A DNA stretch of 64,000 bases from an uncultured Burkholderiales bacterium. Lineage in GTDB: Bacteria; Pseudomonadota; Gammaproteobacteria; Burkholderiales; Burkholderiaceae_C. Location of the stretch: contig CAIZHQ010000015.1 of the NCBI GenBank assembly GCA_903932865.1, positions 1 through 64,000 of the forward strand. The letters are read 5' to 3'. Under the pieces are notes generated by a model, which saw only the letters and a program-made list of their open reading frames with translations, had not been told where the DNA came from and ran no database searches. Shown here piece by piece: positions 1 through 7,310 of the stretch; positions within the stretch are counted from its first letter, which is position 1; every line of letters starts with the position of its first letter. The position numbers and the translations under genes are program-made.

Positions 1-1
1 A

Positions 2-2344
2 GATGAGAGCTTTGGAGGCGGTGATGCTGGCGCGGTGGGTGCCGATGGAACCGCGGGAGATGGTGCACCAATTGCAAATGCCCCAGTGACGATTACCGAT
101 GCGAACGGCAAGACTGTGAGCACAACGACGGATGCTCTTGGATATTACAGGGTCAGCTTGAAGTGTATGACCGCACCATTCATCGCCAAAGTCACGCGTG
201 CAGACGGAAATGTTTGGTATTCAGCATCAACCACATCACCAATTCAGCGTGGATTTGTGACCATGAACCTTACAGGCTTGACGGACAAGACAGTGGGTTA
301 CGTTGCAGATGCAGCAAAGCTAGACGGAAGAGCAGACATAGTTACACCTGCAATACTGGCGTCTAATGCATCATCTTTTGTAGCTGCTAAAGATAAAATT
401 GCAATTGGACTTTCATCCCTTTTGACCACCACAGGCTTAAACTCGGCAACCTTTGATCCAGTTGTTACTCCATATAAAGCCATATTGGATGATAAATATG
501 ATAAATTACTTGAGCAGTTAATTTTAAATAAAAATCCGGAGAGAGGTAATACGGTTGTAGTTGGAACTTTAGCTGGAGCAGGTCAAACGTTAAAGAATGG
601 GGTTGGTTCGAATGCAGCATTTTTTTGGCCTTCAGGAATTGCCTTAGATAGAAGCGGCAATATTTTTGTGGTGGACTCTAGAAATCATGCTATTCGCAAG
701 ATTACTCCTGCAGGTTTAGTAACAACTTTTGCTGGTGGTAAAAAAGGTTTTACTGATGGAATTGGTACATCTGCAACTTTTAATGATCCAAATGCAATAG
801 GTATAGATAATAATGACAATTTATATGTTGCTGATTATTACAATCATGCTATTCGTAAAATAACCCCGTTGGGTGTAGTTACAACATTGGCTGGAGGCAA
901 AGAAGGATCCATTGATGGAATTGGTAGCGCGGCTGGTTTCTACTATCCAAGTTATTTGAAGGTTGATGCGGATGGAAATATCTTTGTTGTGGAAAATAAA
1001 GCTATTCGAAAAATTACGCCATCTGGATTAACAAGTACTTTGGCCTTGATTAGCGTATCCCGTATAGGCATTGATTTTAATGGAAATATATTTGCTTATG
1101 ATTTTAATAATAAATCAATTATAAAACTATCACCTGCTGGCTCGATGACGGTAATTAAAAATGGTGTAAGTGATTTAAGGGGAATTGCAATTGATATGAC
1201 TGGTAATATTTACGCTTCAAGTGATAACTCTATTATCAAAATAATGCCTTCTGGTGATGTTGTAAGCATTGCTGGAAATGGTAAAAGTCGAGGATTTTTT
1301 GATGGACTTGGTGCTAATTCAAAATTTAATTATCCTACCGATATTGCTCTAGATAAATTGGGAAACCTCTATATTAGTGACACATTTAACAATGCAATCC
1401 GGAAGATAACGCCATCTGGATTTGTTAGTACTATAGCTGGTTCTGGGCCAACTGATGGATTTGTAGATGGAGTAGGGACTAGTGCCCGATTTTATAATCC
1501 AAAGGGTATAGTAGTTGATGGAAACGGGAATACATATGTGGCTGACCAATCAAATAGTGCTATTCGAAAGATAAAATTCGATGGAACTGTTAGCACTCAT
1601 AGCATAATTGGAATGCCTTTTGGTCTGGCCATTGATAGTATTGGAAATTTATATGTTGGGTCAAGCTACAACTCCGTTTATAAAATAACTCCTTCTGGAG
1701 TTTCTACTTTATTAGCCGGTAAAAGAGAGGGTGGATTTATAGATGGTGTAGGCTCTGCCGCTGCATTTAGTGGCACTGATGGTCTTGCAATTGACAGCAA
1801 ATCTAATATATTTGTTGCAGATGTCTATAATCATGCTATTCGTAAAATTACACCTTCAGGTGTTGTTACTACTTTTGCTGGAGGTAAACAAGGTTTTAAT
1901 GATGGGGTAGGCACTGCGGCAACTTTTTACAGACCAACTGGTTTAGCTGTAGACAGTAATGATAATTTATATGTTGCTGATGCTTTTAATCAGGCTATTC
2001 GTAAGATTTCACCATCAGGGGTAGTAACTACATTTGCTGGCGGTTCTTTAGGACTAGGTTTTAAAGACGGAATTGGAAAATCTGCCAGCTTCAATAATCC
2101 TTCTGCTCTCGCAATAGACAAAAAAGGAAATTTATATGTGGCCGACACTTTTAATGCCGCCATACGGAAAATTACCCCCTCAGCAGTAGTGACAACGGTC
2201 GCTGGGGACGGTACTGATGGATATAAAAATGACGCCGGCACTGGCGCAAGGTTTAATTCGCCAAGAGGTATTGCTGTTGTTGGGGAGGACACTTTGCTTG
2301 TAACTGATTCTTTAAATAACGTAATCCGGATAATACTTCCTTGA
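2..2344 (+). CDS. NHL-repeat beta-propeller protein (5' end outside window)
   Basis: The frame is open to the window edge, so the N-terminus is missing; 780 residues are visible. The visible part starts in a Gly/Asp-rich stretch, then has a short carboxypeptidase-regulatory-like beta-sandwich (residues ~15-75, ending near GYYRVS). From about residue 195 there are twelve NHL-type repeats of the form GxAxDxxGNxYVADxxNxAIRKITPSG. Such repeats fold into beta-propellers that bind protein, RNA or glycans; export is likely but the signal peptide is not visible. There is no catalytic motif. The gene is clearly more AT-rich than the core genes further right, and repeats 9-11 are close copies, which suggests recent internal duplication or horizontal origin. 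No partner is adjacent on this strand. Ligand unknown. Confidence 0.85.
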   Translation, partial: DESFGGGDAGAVGADGTAGDGAPIANAPVTITDANGKTVSTTTDALGYYRVSLKCMTAPFIAKVTRADGNVWYSASTTSPIQRGFVTMNLTGLTDKTVGYVADAAKLDGRADIVTPAILASNASSFVAAKDKIAIGLSSLLTTTGLNSATFDPVVTPYKAILDDKYDKLLEQLILNKNPERGNTVVVGTLAGAGQTLKNGVGSNAAFFWPSGIALDRSGNIFVVDSRNHAIRKITPAGLVTTFAGGKKGFTDGIGTSATFNDPNAIGIDNNDNLYVADYYNHAIRKITPLGVVTTLAGGKEGSIDGIGSAAGFYYPSYLKVDADGNIFVVENKAIRKITPSGLTSTLALISVSRIGIDFNGNIFAYDFNNKSIIKLSPAGSMTVIKNGVSDLRGIAIDMTGNIYASSDNSIIKIMPSGDVVSIAGNGKSRGFFDGLGANSKFNYPTDIALDKLGNLYISDTFNNAIRKITPSGFVSTIAGSGPTDGFVDGVGTSARFYNPKGIVVDGNGNTYVADQSNSAIRKIKFDGTVSTHSIIGMPFGLAIDSIGNLYVGSSYNSVYKITPSGVSTLLAGKREGGFIDGVGSAAAFSGTDGLAIDSKSNIFVADVYNHAIRKITPSGVVTTFAGGKQGFNDGVGTAATFYRPTGLAVDSNDNLYVADAFNQAIRKISPSGVVTTFAGGSLGLGFKDGIGKSASFNNPSALAIDKKGNLYVADTFNAAIRKITPSAVVTTVAGDGTDGYKNDAGTGARFNSPRGIAVVGEDTLLVTDSLNNVIRIILP

Positions 2345-2433
2345 ATGGAAGGTTCAAGGACAAAGTGTAATAAAGATCAAGTTGCATATAGGTGGCTGAG
2401 GATGCGTTGGCACCATGGCAGTTTGGAATCCAT

Positions 2434-2703
2434 TTATGTCGAATGCATTTGAGAAATGCTTGCTTCGGCAATTCCCTCTCTGTTGAGCAAGCAATTTGAA
2501 AGACCTCCAGCAACCCCTATTAACAGGTATTCGAGGAAGGCCAATGATGTCGAGCCGTACTCGTCCCAGATTTCAGTTTCTTCTGACTTCCAAGCTACAG
2601 ACCAGAAGTAGACAGGGGGCCGCAAGTGCGTACTAGTATCAAACAAACGCTCAGCTAATGATTGGCACTTGTGTGTCTTTTTAGCTCCATTGTGTCCGGG
2701 CAC
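2434..2703 (-). CDS. Hypothetical protein, 89 aa, in integrated element
   Basis: Open frame of 89 codons on the integrase strand, 11 bases after the next upstream frame. It has a Trp/Glu-rich centre (FWSVAWKSEETEIWDEY) and no domain I recognise. It lies at the distal end of the small integrated element. It could be a real short gene or chance; support is position and strand only. Confidence 0.25.
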   Translation of the reverse strand: MPGHNGAKKTHKCQSLAERLFDTSTHLRPPVYFWSVAWKSEETEIWDEYGSTSLAFLEYLLIGVAGGLSNCLLNREGIAEASISQMHST

Positions 2704-2714
2704 AACGCAGGCAC

Positions 2715-3020
2715 TTAAATACCCGATGTGATAGTTGTAACCGTCCCCCCAACGGGCAAACTTGGTCTTGTCCGTGTGCAGACTTTTGATGTTTGCTGAG
2801 AGGTTACGGTCACCTTCACCCAGTCATTCACAAGCTGGTCAGTGACGTTCAGGATCAAACGATCACATTCTTCAGATCGTTTGAGAATGTGCCAGCCGTC
2901 TTTGCCAATTGGCTTGGATTGAACATGCCCATCAGGATCGGTAGCGAACAATGAGACAGCCTGTTCCATAACATTGAATCTGTCGCAGAACCTGTCCCAG
3001 ATGACTTGCTTCATGCCCAT
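2715..3020 (-). CDS. Hypothetical protein, 101 aa, in integrated element
   Basis: Frame of 101 codons that overlaps the end of the HNH-like fragment upstream by 10 bases, an arrangement compatible with translational coupling. It begins MGMKQVIWDRFCDRF, is charged in the first two thirds and Thr/Ser-rich at the end. I see no signal peptide, membrane segment or known motif. Possibly a cargo gene of the element; function unknown. Confidence 0.3.
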   Translation of the reverse strand: MGMKQVIWDRFCDRFNVMEQAVSLFATDPDGHVQSKPIGKDGWHILKRSEECDRLILNVTDQLVNDWVKVTVTSQQTSKVCTRTRPSLPVGGTVTTITSGI

Positions 3021-3325
3021 AGGCCCAAGTAACTGCTTTCAAGTGGCTCATACTGTGCAGACTTGACCCAAGCTTGTCCATTACTGCTTAAAGCGTTTGA
3101 GTAGCCCCAGCGGGCCACCGAAAAGGTTGTCTGCGCATCTGACTTAATCCCTGCTTCAAAACCAATTTCCTTCAAGTCGTTGTCATGGGTGTCAATGAAT
3201 TCCAGCCAGCGCATCAGGTGCGGTTTGGCTGCCAATGTGTCTGACTTGCTGCGATTGCAGGAAGGATGAGCAATAACAAAGTTGTACATCCTTCCCACAC
3301 ACGTTCCCTCCAGCTTAAAAGCCAT
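3011..3325 (-). pseudogene. HNH endonuclease C-terminal fragment
   Basis: The 104-residue frame opens directly in what looks like the C-terminal half of an HNH nuclease: YNFVIAHPSCNRSKSDTLA, followed by a helical tail of the kind seen in phage and actinobacterial HNH proteins (RWLEFIDTHDND..., ARWGYSNAL). The first His and the first Cys pair that normally precede this part are absent, because a stop lies 27 bases upstream of the ATG in the same frame. I read it as a 5'-truncated remnant; a short functional variant cannot be excluded. It follows the 67-residue gene on the same strand by 22 bases. Confidence 0.45.
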
Positions 3326-3347
3326 GACAGATTTGGTAATGGGCGAA

Positions 3348-3551
3348 TCACACTAAGCCCCTTGCGAACCGAACCTCAGCATCAACCATACGTGCAAGTT
3401 CCCGTAACTCGAGCCTGTGCCCGCCTTTCCAAGCATTCCTGCCGACACGTGCCTTGCCTTCAGGTGACCGTGGACCTGTGGACTTTTCCCAAGGCTTCCA
3501 TTGCCTGATGGTTTGGGATTGCTTGGCTTTGCGTTCAGGTGTCCACGTCAT
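3348..3551 (-). CDS. Small basic hypothetical protein (67 aa)
   Basis: 67-residue Arg/Lys-rich protein beginning MTWTPERKAKQS and containing WKPWEKSTGPRSPEGKA. Short proteins of this look occur in prophages and integrated elements of proteobacteria; no function is known to me. Its ATG overlaps the stop of the upstream secreted-protein gene in an ATGA arrangement, which supports translation and operon membership. The pattern of positive charge would fit a nucleic-acid or ribosome contact, but that is speculation. Confidence 0.55.
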   Translation of the reverse strand: MTWTPERKAKQSQTIRQWKPWEKSTGPRSPEGKARVGRNAWKGGHRLELRELARMVDAEVRFARGLV

Positions 3552-3739
3552 TGAGCTTTTACTCGGAGTTTGTCGTGGTCAACTGATGCGCAAATTGCAG
3601 GGGAATAGGCATCACAAATGACAACTTTTTGGATGCCGCTTTGAGCATAAGCAGGAGTGAGTGAGTTTTGCAACGCAATGGTGGACAAGGCAAGGGCGAT
3701 GACTGTTAAAACAAATTTTGTGTAGAAATCGGTCTTCAT
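3548..3739 (-). CDS. Small secreted protein of the integrated element (63 aa)
   Basis: 63 residues with a classical signal peptide: MKTDFYTK, a hydrophobic core (FVLTVIALALSTIAL) and a probable cleavage site near AYAQ. The mature peptide is about 30 residues and has two Cys (VICDAYSPAICASV) that could form a disulfide in the periplasm. An AAGGAAAA ribosome-binding site lies just before the ATG. It starts 15 bases after the upstream gene and overlaps the downstream gene by ATGA, so it is part of the element's operon. No known family; a periplasmic accessory or exclusion function is possible but unsupported. Confidence 0.6.
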   Translation of the reverse strand: MKTDFYTKFVLTVIALALSTIALQNSLTPAYAQSGIQKVVICDAYSPAICASVDHDKLRVKAQ

Positions 3740-3754
3740 AGATTTTTTCCTTGG

Positions 3755-4138
3755 TTAAATTTTCTCTTTATCCAATACTTTGTTTGGCGCACATTGAGAA
3801 TTTTCCGCGCCCGTGGGTAAGTCAGTTTGCGCTGATGGACTGCGGTACACATTGTTGACCTGTTGATGGCCTTGGGCAATGTTTGCCTGGTTGATATACG
3901 GCTGGGGGTTCTTCAACAGCGCCAATGCTTCAGCCGTGGCCCGTGCCTGTGCTTGTGCTTTCAATGCCAGCCGCAAGTAGGTCTCCATCTGCTTCATGTA
4001 CTCCTGCCGCCTTGACCGCTCGGCAAGGTTGGCAAAGATGGTGTCAAGGGTTAGGAATTGGCTGGTCAGGGTGCGTTCAATTCGACCCAAGTCGCCGCTG
4101 ACCACCTCGTCCCCCGCTTGCTTCAGCTCTTTAATCAT
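3755..4138 (-). CDS. Hypothetical helical protein, element operon (127 aa)
   Basis: The start is the ATG at 4138 (MIKELKQ), two bases after the stop of the primase-like gene, rather than any upstream codon in the same frame, because that spacing gives tight coupling. The protein is largely alpha-helical (residues 1-80: GRIERTLTSQFLTLDTIFANLAERS, split here by family look, then Ala/Gln-rich helices) and ends in a polar tail with NIAQGHQQVNN. Comparable proteins are found beside short primase genes in phage-like elements; their role is not known to me. No signal peptide or membrane segment. Confidence 0.6.
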   Translation of the reverse strand: MIKELKQAGDEVVSGDLGRIERTLTSQFLTLDTIFANLAERSRRQEYMKQMETYLRLALKAQAQARATAEALALLKNPQPYINQANIAQGHQQVNNVYRSPSAQTDLPTGAENSQCAPNKVLDKEKI

Positions 4139-4140
4139 AT

Positions 4141-4698
4141 CTATGGACTGGATGGGGTAATGAATTGCAAGCTTGATAGCGTGCCATCTAAACGGCACAC
4201 AGGCACAACTAAAGCCCCAGCCATGCTCTCGCCAGCAATACATAGGGAATCACCAGCAGGCAGTACCCGCAAAAAATCTAGGGGCACACCAGACGCATTC
4301 TTTTGAGAGATGTACGGTTGAGCGTTTGTAGCTTGCACGCAGCGTTTCCATACTTCCTCAGCACTCATGACAGCTCGAGGTGATGCTGACGGTTTTGAGG
4401 ATTTAGCAATGACACCAACTTGGGGTAGGCCCCTTGTTTCAATATAACCATGTTCACGGGCAATGGCGAACAGAGTTCCAGCTCCGATGCCTTTTCCAGA
4501 CTTAAAGCTGCGCCATGTAGCAAGGCATTCTTTTGGTTTGTAGGTCGCACCCGCGGCGCTCCAATGATCAAAATCCTCATGGCTGCCACCAGCAGCATGG
4601 AAAGCCATTCCGACTTTCACCCATGTATCACGGGGTATATCGGGAGGTATTGTGCGAAGTGCATCAAGTACACGAGCGATATGGTTTGTATTAGACAT
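4141..4698 (-). CDS. PriCT-2-domain primase-like protein, short form
   Basis: The ATG at 4698 (MSNTNHIARVL) overlaps the stop of the AlpA-like gene by 8 bases (ATGTCTAA), so I prefer it to upstream starts. Residues ~8-90 match a PriCT-2 domain (ALRTIPPDIPRDTWVKVG, SGKGIGAGTLFAIA), the C-terminal primase module of phage and plasmid primase/helicase proteins. Residues ~110-180 look like the beginning of the Toprim-type region (RVLPAGDSLCIAGE, ALVVPVC) and then the frame ends in a TAG. Family members are usually several hundred residues longer and carry a helicase, so at 185 residues this is a truncated or minimal form. It probably served replication of the element. Confidence 0.7.
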   Translation of the reverse strand: MSNTNHIARVLDALRTIPPDIPRDTWVKVGMAFHAAGGSHEDFDHWSAAGATYKPKECLATWRSFKSGKGIGAGTLFAIAREHGYIETRGLPQVGVIAKSSKPSASPRAVMSAEEVWKRCVQATNAQPYISQKNASGVPLDFLRVLPAGDSLCIAGESMAGALVVPVCRLDGTLSSLQFITPSSP

Positions 4699-4936
4699 GG
4701 CATGTCGACTCCCCATAGGACTCGGCTCTTCGCTCAAGTACCCATGCGTCAACGTCGCGTTCAAGCCAGCCGACTGCTCGACCACCGGGGACTATTTGGA
4801 AGGGTTTGGGGAATATGCCCTGCGCAACAAGATCAAACAGCTTGGCGCTGCTGATTTGAAGTTTTTGGCAAACATGTGCGTGTCGAACGACTTGAATGTG
4901 GCCGACATTTGTTGCAGTGTCTTGATGTGTCTTCAT
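4691..4936 (-). CDS. AlpA-family phage-type regulator / excisionase
   Basis: 81 residues with the MerR-like winged helix of the AlpA family: VCQKLQISSAKLFDLVAQG is the helix-turn-helix, followed by FPKPFQIVPGGRAVGWLERD and the terminal helix DAWVLER. AlpA proteins control integrase genes or act as excision factors in P4-like elements. It is the first gene of a five-gene minus-strand run (alpA-like, primase-like, helical protein, secreted protein, small basic protein) and overlaps the next gene by 8 bases. A perfect 6-bp-arm inverted repeat lies 56 bases upstream of its start. Confidence 0.8.
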   Translation of the reverse strand: MKTHQDTATNVGHIQVVRHAHVCQKLQISSAKLFDLVAQGIFPKPFQIVPGGRAVGWLERDVDAWVLERRAESYGESTCHV

Positions 4937-4991
4937 TGGTCCTCCTGTGTCTTAAGTGACCCAGTGAGACCAATGTAGGCATGATTTTGAA

Positions 4992-5009
4992 ATCGACCAA
5001 GATGTCGAT
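4992..5009. promoter_or_regulatory. Inverted repeat upstream of AlpA-like gene
   Basis: ATCGAC-CAAGAT-GTCGAT is a perfect palindrome with 6-base arms and 6-base spacer in the short AT-richer gap between the 143-residue gene and the AlpA-like gene. Its location fits an operator for the element's own regulator. Binding is inferred only. Confidence 0.4.
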
Positions 5010-5018
5010 CTGGAGTAC

Positions 5019-5450
5019 CTATTTTTTTCCGAGGGAGAAATGAGGTTTGCGGTCGGTCAATGTGCTATTCCAATTTTTGAGCGCGGTTGACTTTTTGATA
5101 AGGGGCAAAGCTTTGGTGACTTCTTCGATGGCGGTGCTAGTCTTTTTCTTGATTTCAGACTGTGTTGCTGTTGCTATCGCACCCATGACCATTTTCTTGT
5201 TCAACTCACTTTTGAGGCCATTTTTGCGAACGCCTTGCTTTTCTGGTTTTATGTCTAAAACCTCATCAGCATCCTGACCTAATGCTATTTTTCTGAGCGC
5301 CAGTACAAGCCACTCCTCAAGCCATTTCGGAAGTGGCTGATTTTTGTTTTGCGAGAGTTGAATCTGATCAGAAATTGCCCATAATTTTCGTTGTCTCTCA
5401 ATCAGCGGTTCTTTTGCTCTGAAATCAAGCTGTTCTGTTTTCTTGGGCAT
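5019..5450 (-). CDS. Hypothetical protein downstream of integrase (143 aa)
   Basis: I choose the ATG at 5450 (MPKKTEQLDF) because a GAGAGGA ribosome-binding site lies about seven bases before it; this makes the gene overlap the integrase 3' end by 26 bases. The protein is rich in Lys/Glu, mainly helical, with PLPKWLEEWLVLALRKIALGQD near residue 45 (a 20-odd-residue amphipathic helix) and no membrane segment. I do not recognise a family. Coupling to the integrase suggests a role in the element's maintenance or mobility. Confidence 0.55.
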   Translation of the reverse strand: MPKKTEQLDFRAKEPLIERQRKLWAISDQIQLSQNKNQPLPKWLEEWLVLALRKIALGQDADEVLDIKPEKQGVRKNGLKSELNKKMVMGAIATATQSEIKKKTSTAIEEVTKALPLIKKSTALKNWNSTLTDRKPHFSLGKK

Positions 5451-6714
5451 GTTCATTCCTCTCAAATTTCAGCAGTTTGCTTTCTGTCGGTTTTTTCTCA
5501 ACGTATTGCTGCCACGTCTGCATGAGTTTTGCGCGTTTTTCGAGCTGGTCTAATCTTCGGTATGAAGCCTCGGATTTGTTTTGAATTGTGTGCGCCAAGG
5601 CCAGTTCAAGCGTTTCATTTGCGAAGCTGGTTGTCTCTGCGGCCCAATCGCGGAACGTTGATCGCAGCCCATGCGGCGTGTACCCTTCAAATCCTTCCAT
5701 TCGTTTCATTGCTACCAAACAGCTTCCCAGCGACATGTGGGTGTCTTTTTGAATGGAGTGGCTGGGAAACACAAAGTCGTTTTGTGATTTGTCCTTGAGC
5801 AACATCAGAATCTCAACTGCTCTTGTGCACAGCGGCACACGGTGCTCTCGTCCTGCCTTCATCCGCTCGGCAGGGATAGTCCAGACTTTGCTGACAAAGT
5901 CCACCTCGCTCCAGCGTGCAGCAGCAACCTCCCCAGTTCGGCAGGCGGTAAGTACCATGAACTCCAAGGCAAGCGAAGTCATCCCACCTTGTTTGCGCAA
6001 AGCCATCACGAACTCATTCCCACGTTGATATGGCAGGGCAGGGTGGTGCTCGACCTTTTTGATTTTCTGTGACTTTGGTAGAAGCTGGCCGAGTGCACCT
6101 TTCAACCGTGCCGGGTTTTCACCTTGGCAGTAGCCTCGTGCCTTGCACCAGTCCAAAACCGTCTCGATTCGCTGCCGTACTCTGGTGGCAGTTTCAGTTT
6201 TGGTGTGCCATATCGGCTGCAAGACTTTGTAAACAAGCTCTGTTGTGATCAAGTCGACAGACAGCTTTCCGAGAAGCGGGCTGGCATAAGTGGTCAGTGT
6301 GTTTTGCCATTGCTGCCCATGCTTGAGGTTCTTCCACTCAGAAGACTTGGCTTCCATGCATTGTGTGATGGCCTCATCGAAGGTGATTTGTTGTGCTCTG
6401 GCAGAGATAGCCAGTGCGCGGGCTTTGTCCCGTTCATCCTTGGGGTCAATACCATTCAAAACTTTCAGACGAAGCTCAGCGCCGAGCGATCGTGCATCAG
6501 CCAGTTTGCGAGTCAGAGTGGAGCCAAGGCCGAGTTCCCTACGTTTGCGCGTTGTTGGACTGGTGTAACGGAAGACCCATGAGCGCGTGATCCGTTCACG
6601 AAGAGGTGTCACTTGCAGGTTCAGTCCTGCGCATAGCCCATCTGCGTGATACCCGGCTCTAGTCTCGGTCTGTACCTGTTTTGCGGTTAGTGCCTTAGCT
6701 GCTATTCTTCCCAC
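5425..6714 (-). CDS. Tyrosine recombinase / P4-type integrase
   Basis: The N-terminal ~90 residues are a DUF4102-type arm-binding domain (AAKALTAKQV, YHADGLCAGLNLQVT), the middle is a core-binding domain, and the C-terminal catalytic domain has the tyrosine-recombinase residues: Arg in TACRTGEVAAARW, HGLR with Arg, His in LAHTIQNKSEASYRR with the Tyr nucleophile. The length, 429 residues, is normal. I place the start at the GTG at 6714 because a GGGGGG stretch precedes it at proper distance; the TTG at 6729 lacks such a site. It catalyses integration and excision of the element whose other genes lie downstream. The attachment site should lie just beyond its 5' end, but I could not define it. 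Confidence 0.9.
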   Translation of the reverse strand: MGRIAAKALTAKQVQTETRAGYHADGLCAGLNLQVTPLRERITRSWVFRYTSPTTRKRRELGLGSTLTRKLADARSLGAELRLKVLNGIDPKDERDKARALAISARAQQITFDEAITQCMEAKSSEWKNLKHGQQWQNTLTTYASPLLGKLSVDLITTELVYKVLQPIWHTKTETATRVRQRIETVLDWCKARGYCQGENPARLKGALGQLLPKSQKIKKVEHHPALPYQRGNEFVMALRKQGGMTSLALEFMVLTACRTGEVAAARWSEVDFVSKVWTIPAERMKAGREHRVPLCTRAVEILMLLKDKSQNDFVFPSHSIQKDTHMSLGSCLVAMKRMEGFEGYTPHGLRSTFRDWAAETTSFANETLELALAHTIQNKSEASYRRLDQLEKRAKLMQTWQQYVEKKPTESKLLKFERNEHAQENRTA

Positions 6715-6872
6715 CTTACTACCCCCCAATTAAAGCTGGATTTTAATGGGTAGTGTTGGAGATTACAAGAGACTATTTGTTATTTCTCGAGTGAAAGGCG
6801 CAGTCCACTGGAGTTCTCGGGAGTCCGCTGTGTTCGGATGCGTAGGACTCCGTTTCCGCCAAGTGCCTAGCA

Positions 6873-6896
6873 AAGACGCCCCTTCCGGGGCGTCTT
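6873..6896 (+). terminator. Rho-independent terminator
   Basis: AAGACGCCCC-TTC-CGGGGCGTCTT followed by TTG: a GC-rich 10-bp stem with short loop and a brief T run. No gene ending immediately before it is recognised, so it may be left over from the chromosomal site at which the element inserted. Confidence 0.7.
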
Positions 6897-7100
6897 TTGT
6901 TTCTGTAGACCATTTTGTAGGGCAATTTCTAGGTGGCAGAGCAGCCCACGAGGAACTGATTTGGTCTATCACTGCCCGAGACCTCAGAAGGGCGGTAAAC
7001 AAATGGCGGCGATCTGATCCTCACATAGGAAGTACATCAGAGATTGAGTTTGCAGTGAAATGCAGTTAGACTAAAACTCTCATTGAGATTCGATCGACAT

Positions 7101-7114
7101 TTGACTCAGGTCAA
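7101..7114. promoter_or_regulatory. FNR/CRP-superfamily-type palindrome TTGAC-N4-GTCAA
   Basis: TTGACTCAGGTCAA is a perfect palindrome in its outer five bases, 197 bases upstream of the cyclase ATG. Its reverse complement is identical to the 14-mer upstream of hemN at 54052-54065, next to the fnr gene. It may therefore be an FNR-like site; the distance to the cyclase is long. Confidence 0.4.
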
Positions 7115-7310
7115 TTTTTAATAACACTTGCTGGAATCTGCTCTACAGCATTTCACTTTTTCAAAAAGGTAACCTTTTGTATCTCAGATGGGGGATCGGC
7201 GATTACGAGAGATTGGTTATGAGCCGTGAAGATCTAAAGTATCTGAGAATTTTTAAAACCACGGCTTTTTGAAAAATTTTTAGGAGTAAATCATTTGTTG
7301 GATTAAAAAA

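Larger units (their letters stand above)
6730..7310. other. Gene-free spacer between integrase and cyclase
   Basis: No convincing gene in 580 bases. It contains a GGAGTCC...GGACTCC stem around 6820-6851, a rho-independent terminator at 6873-6896, and a TTGAC-N4-GTCAA palindrome at 7101-7114. The left part is where an attachment site for the integrase would be expected. I looked for a tRNA or tmRNA 3' end and found none that fits. Confidence 0.5.

Noticed and set aside
2344..2433. Attachment-site repeat matching the integrase end
   Set aside because: I compared it with the region beyond 6714 and found no direct repeat longer than a few bases.
6740..6870. Possible tRNA or tmRNA 3' end as integrase target
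   Set aside because: The GTTCGGATGC stretch lacks the invariant A58 of a T-loop and no matching acceptor 5' strand exists; no cloverleaf can be drawn.
6746..7069. Open frame of 107 codons
   Set aside because: It runs through a strong terminator hairpin and has no ribosome-binding site or recognisable motif.
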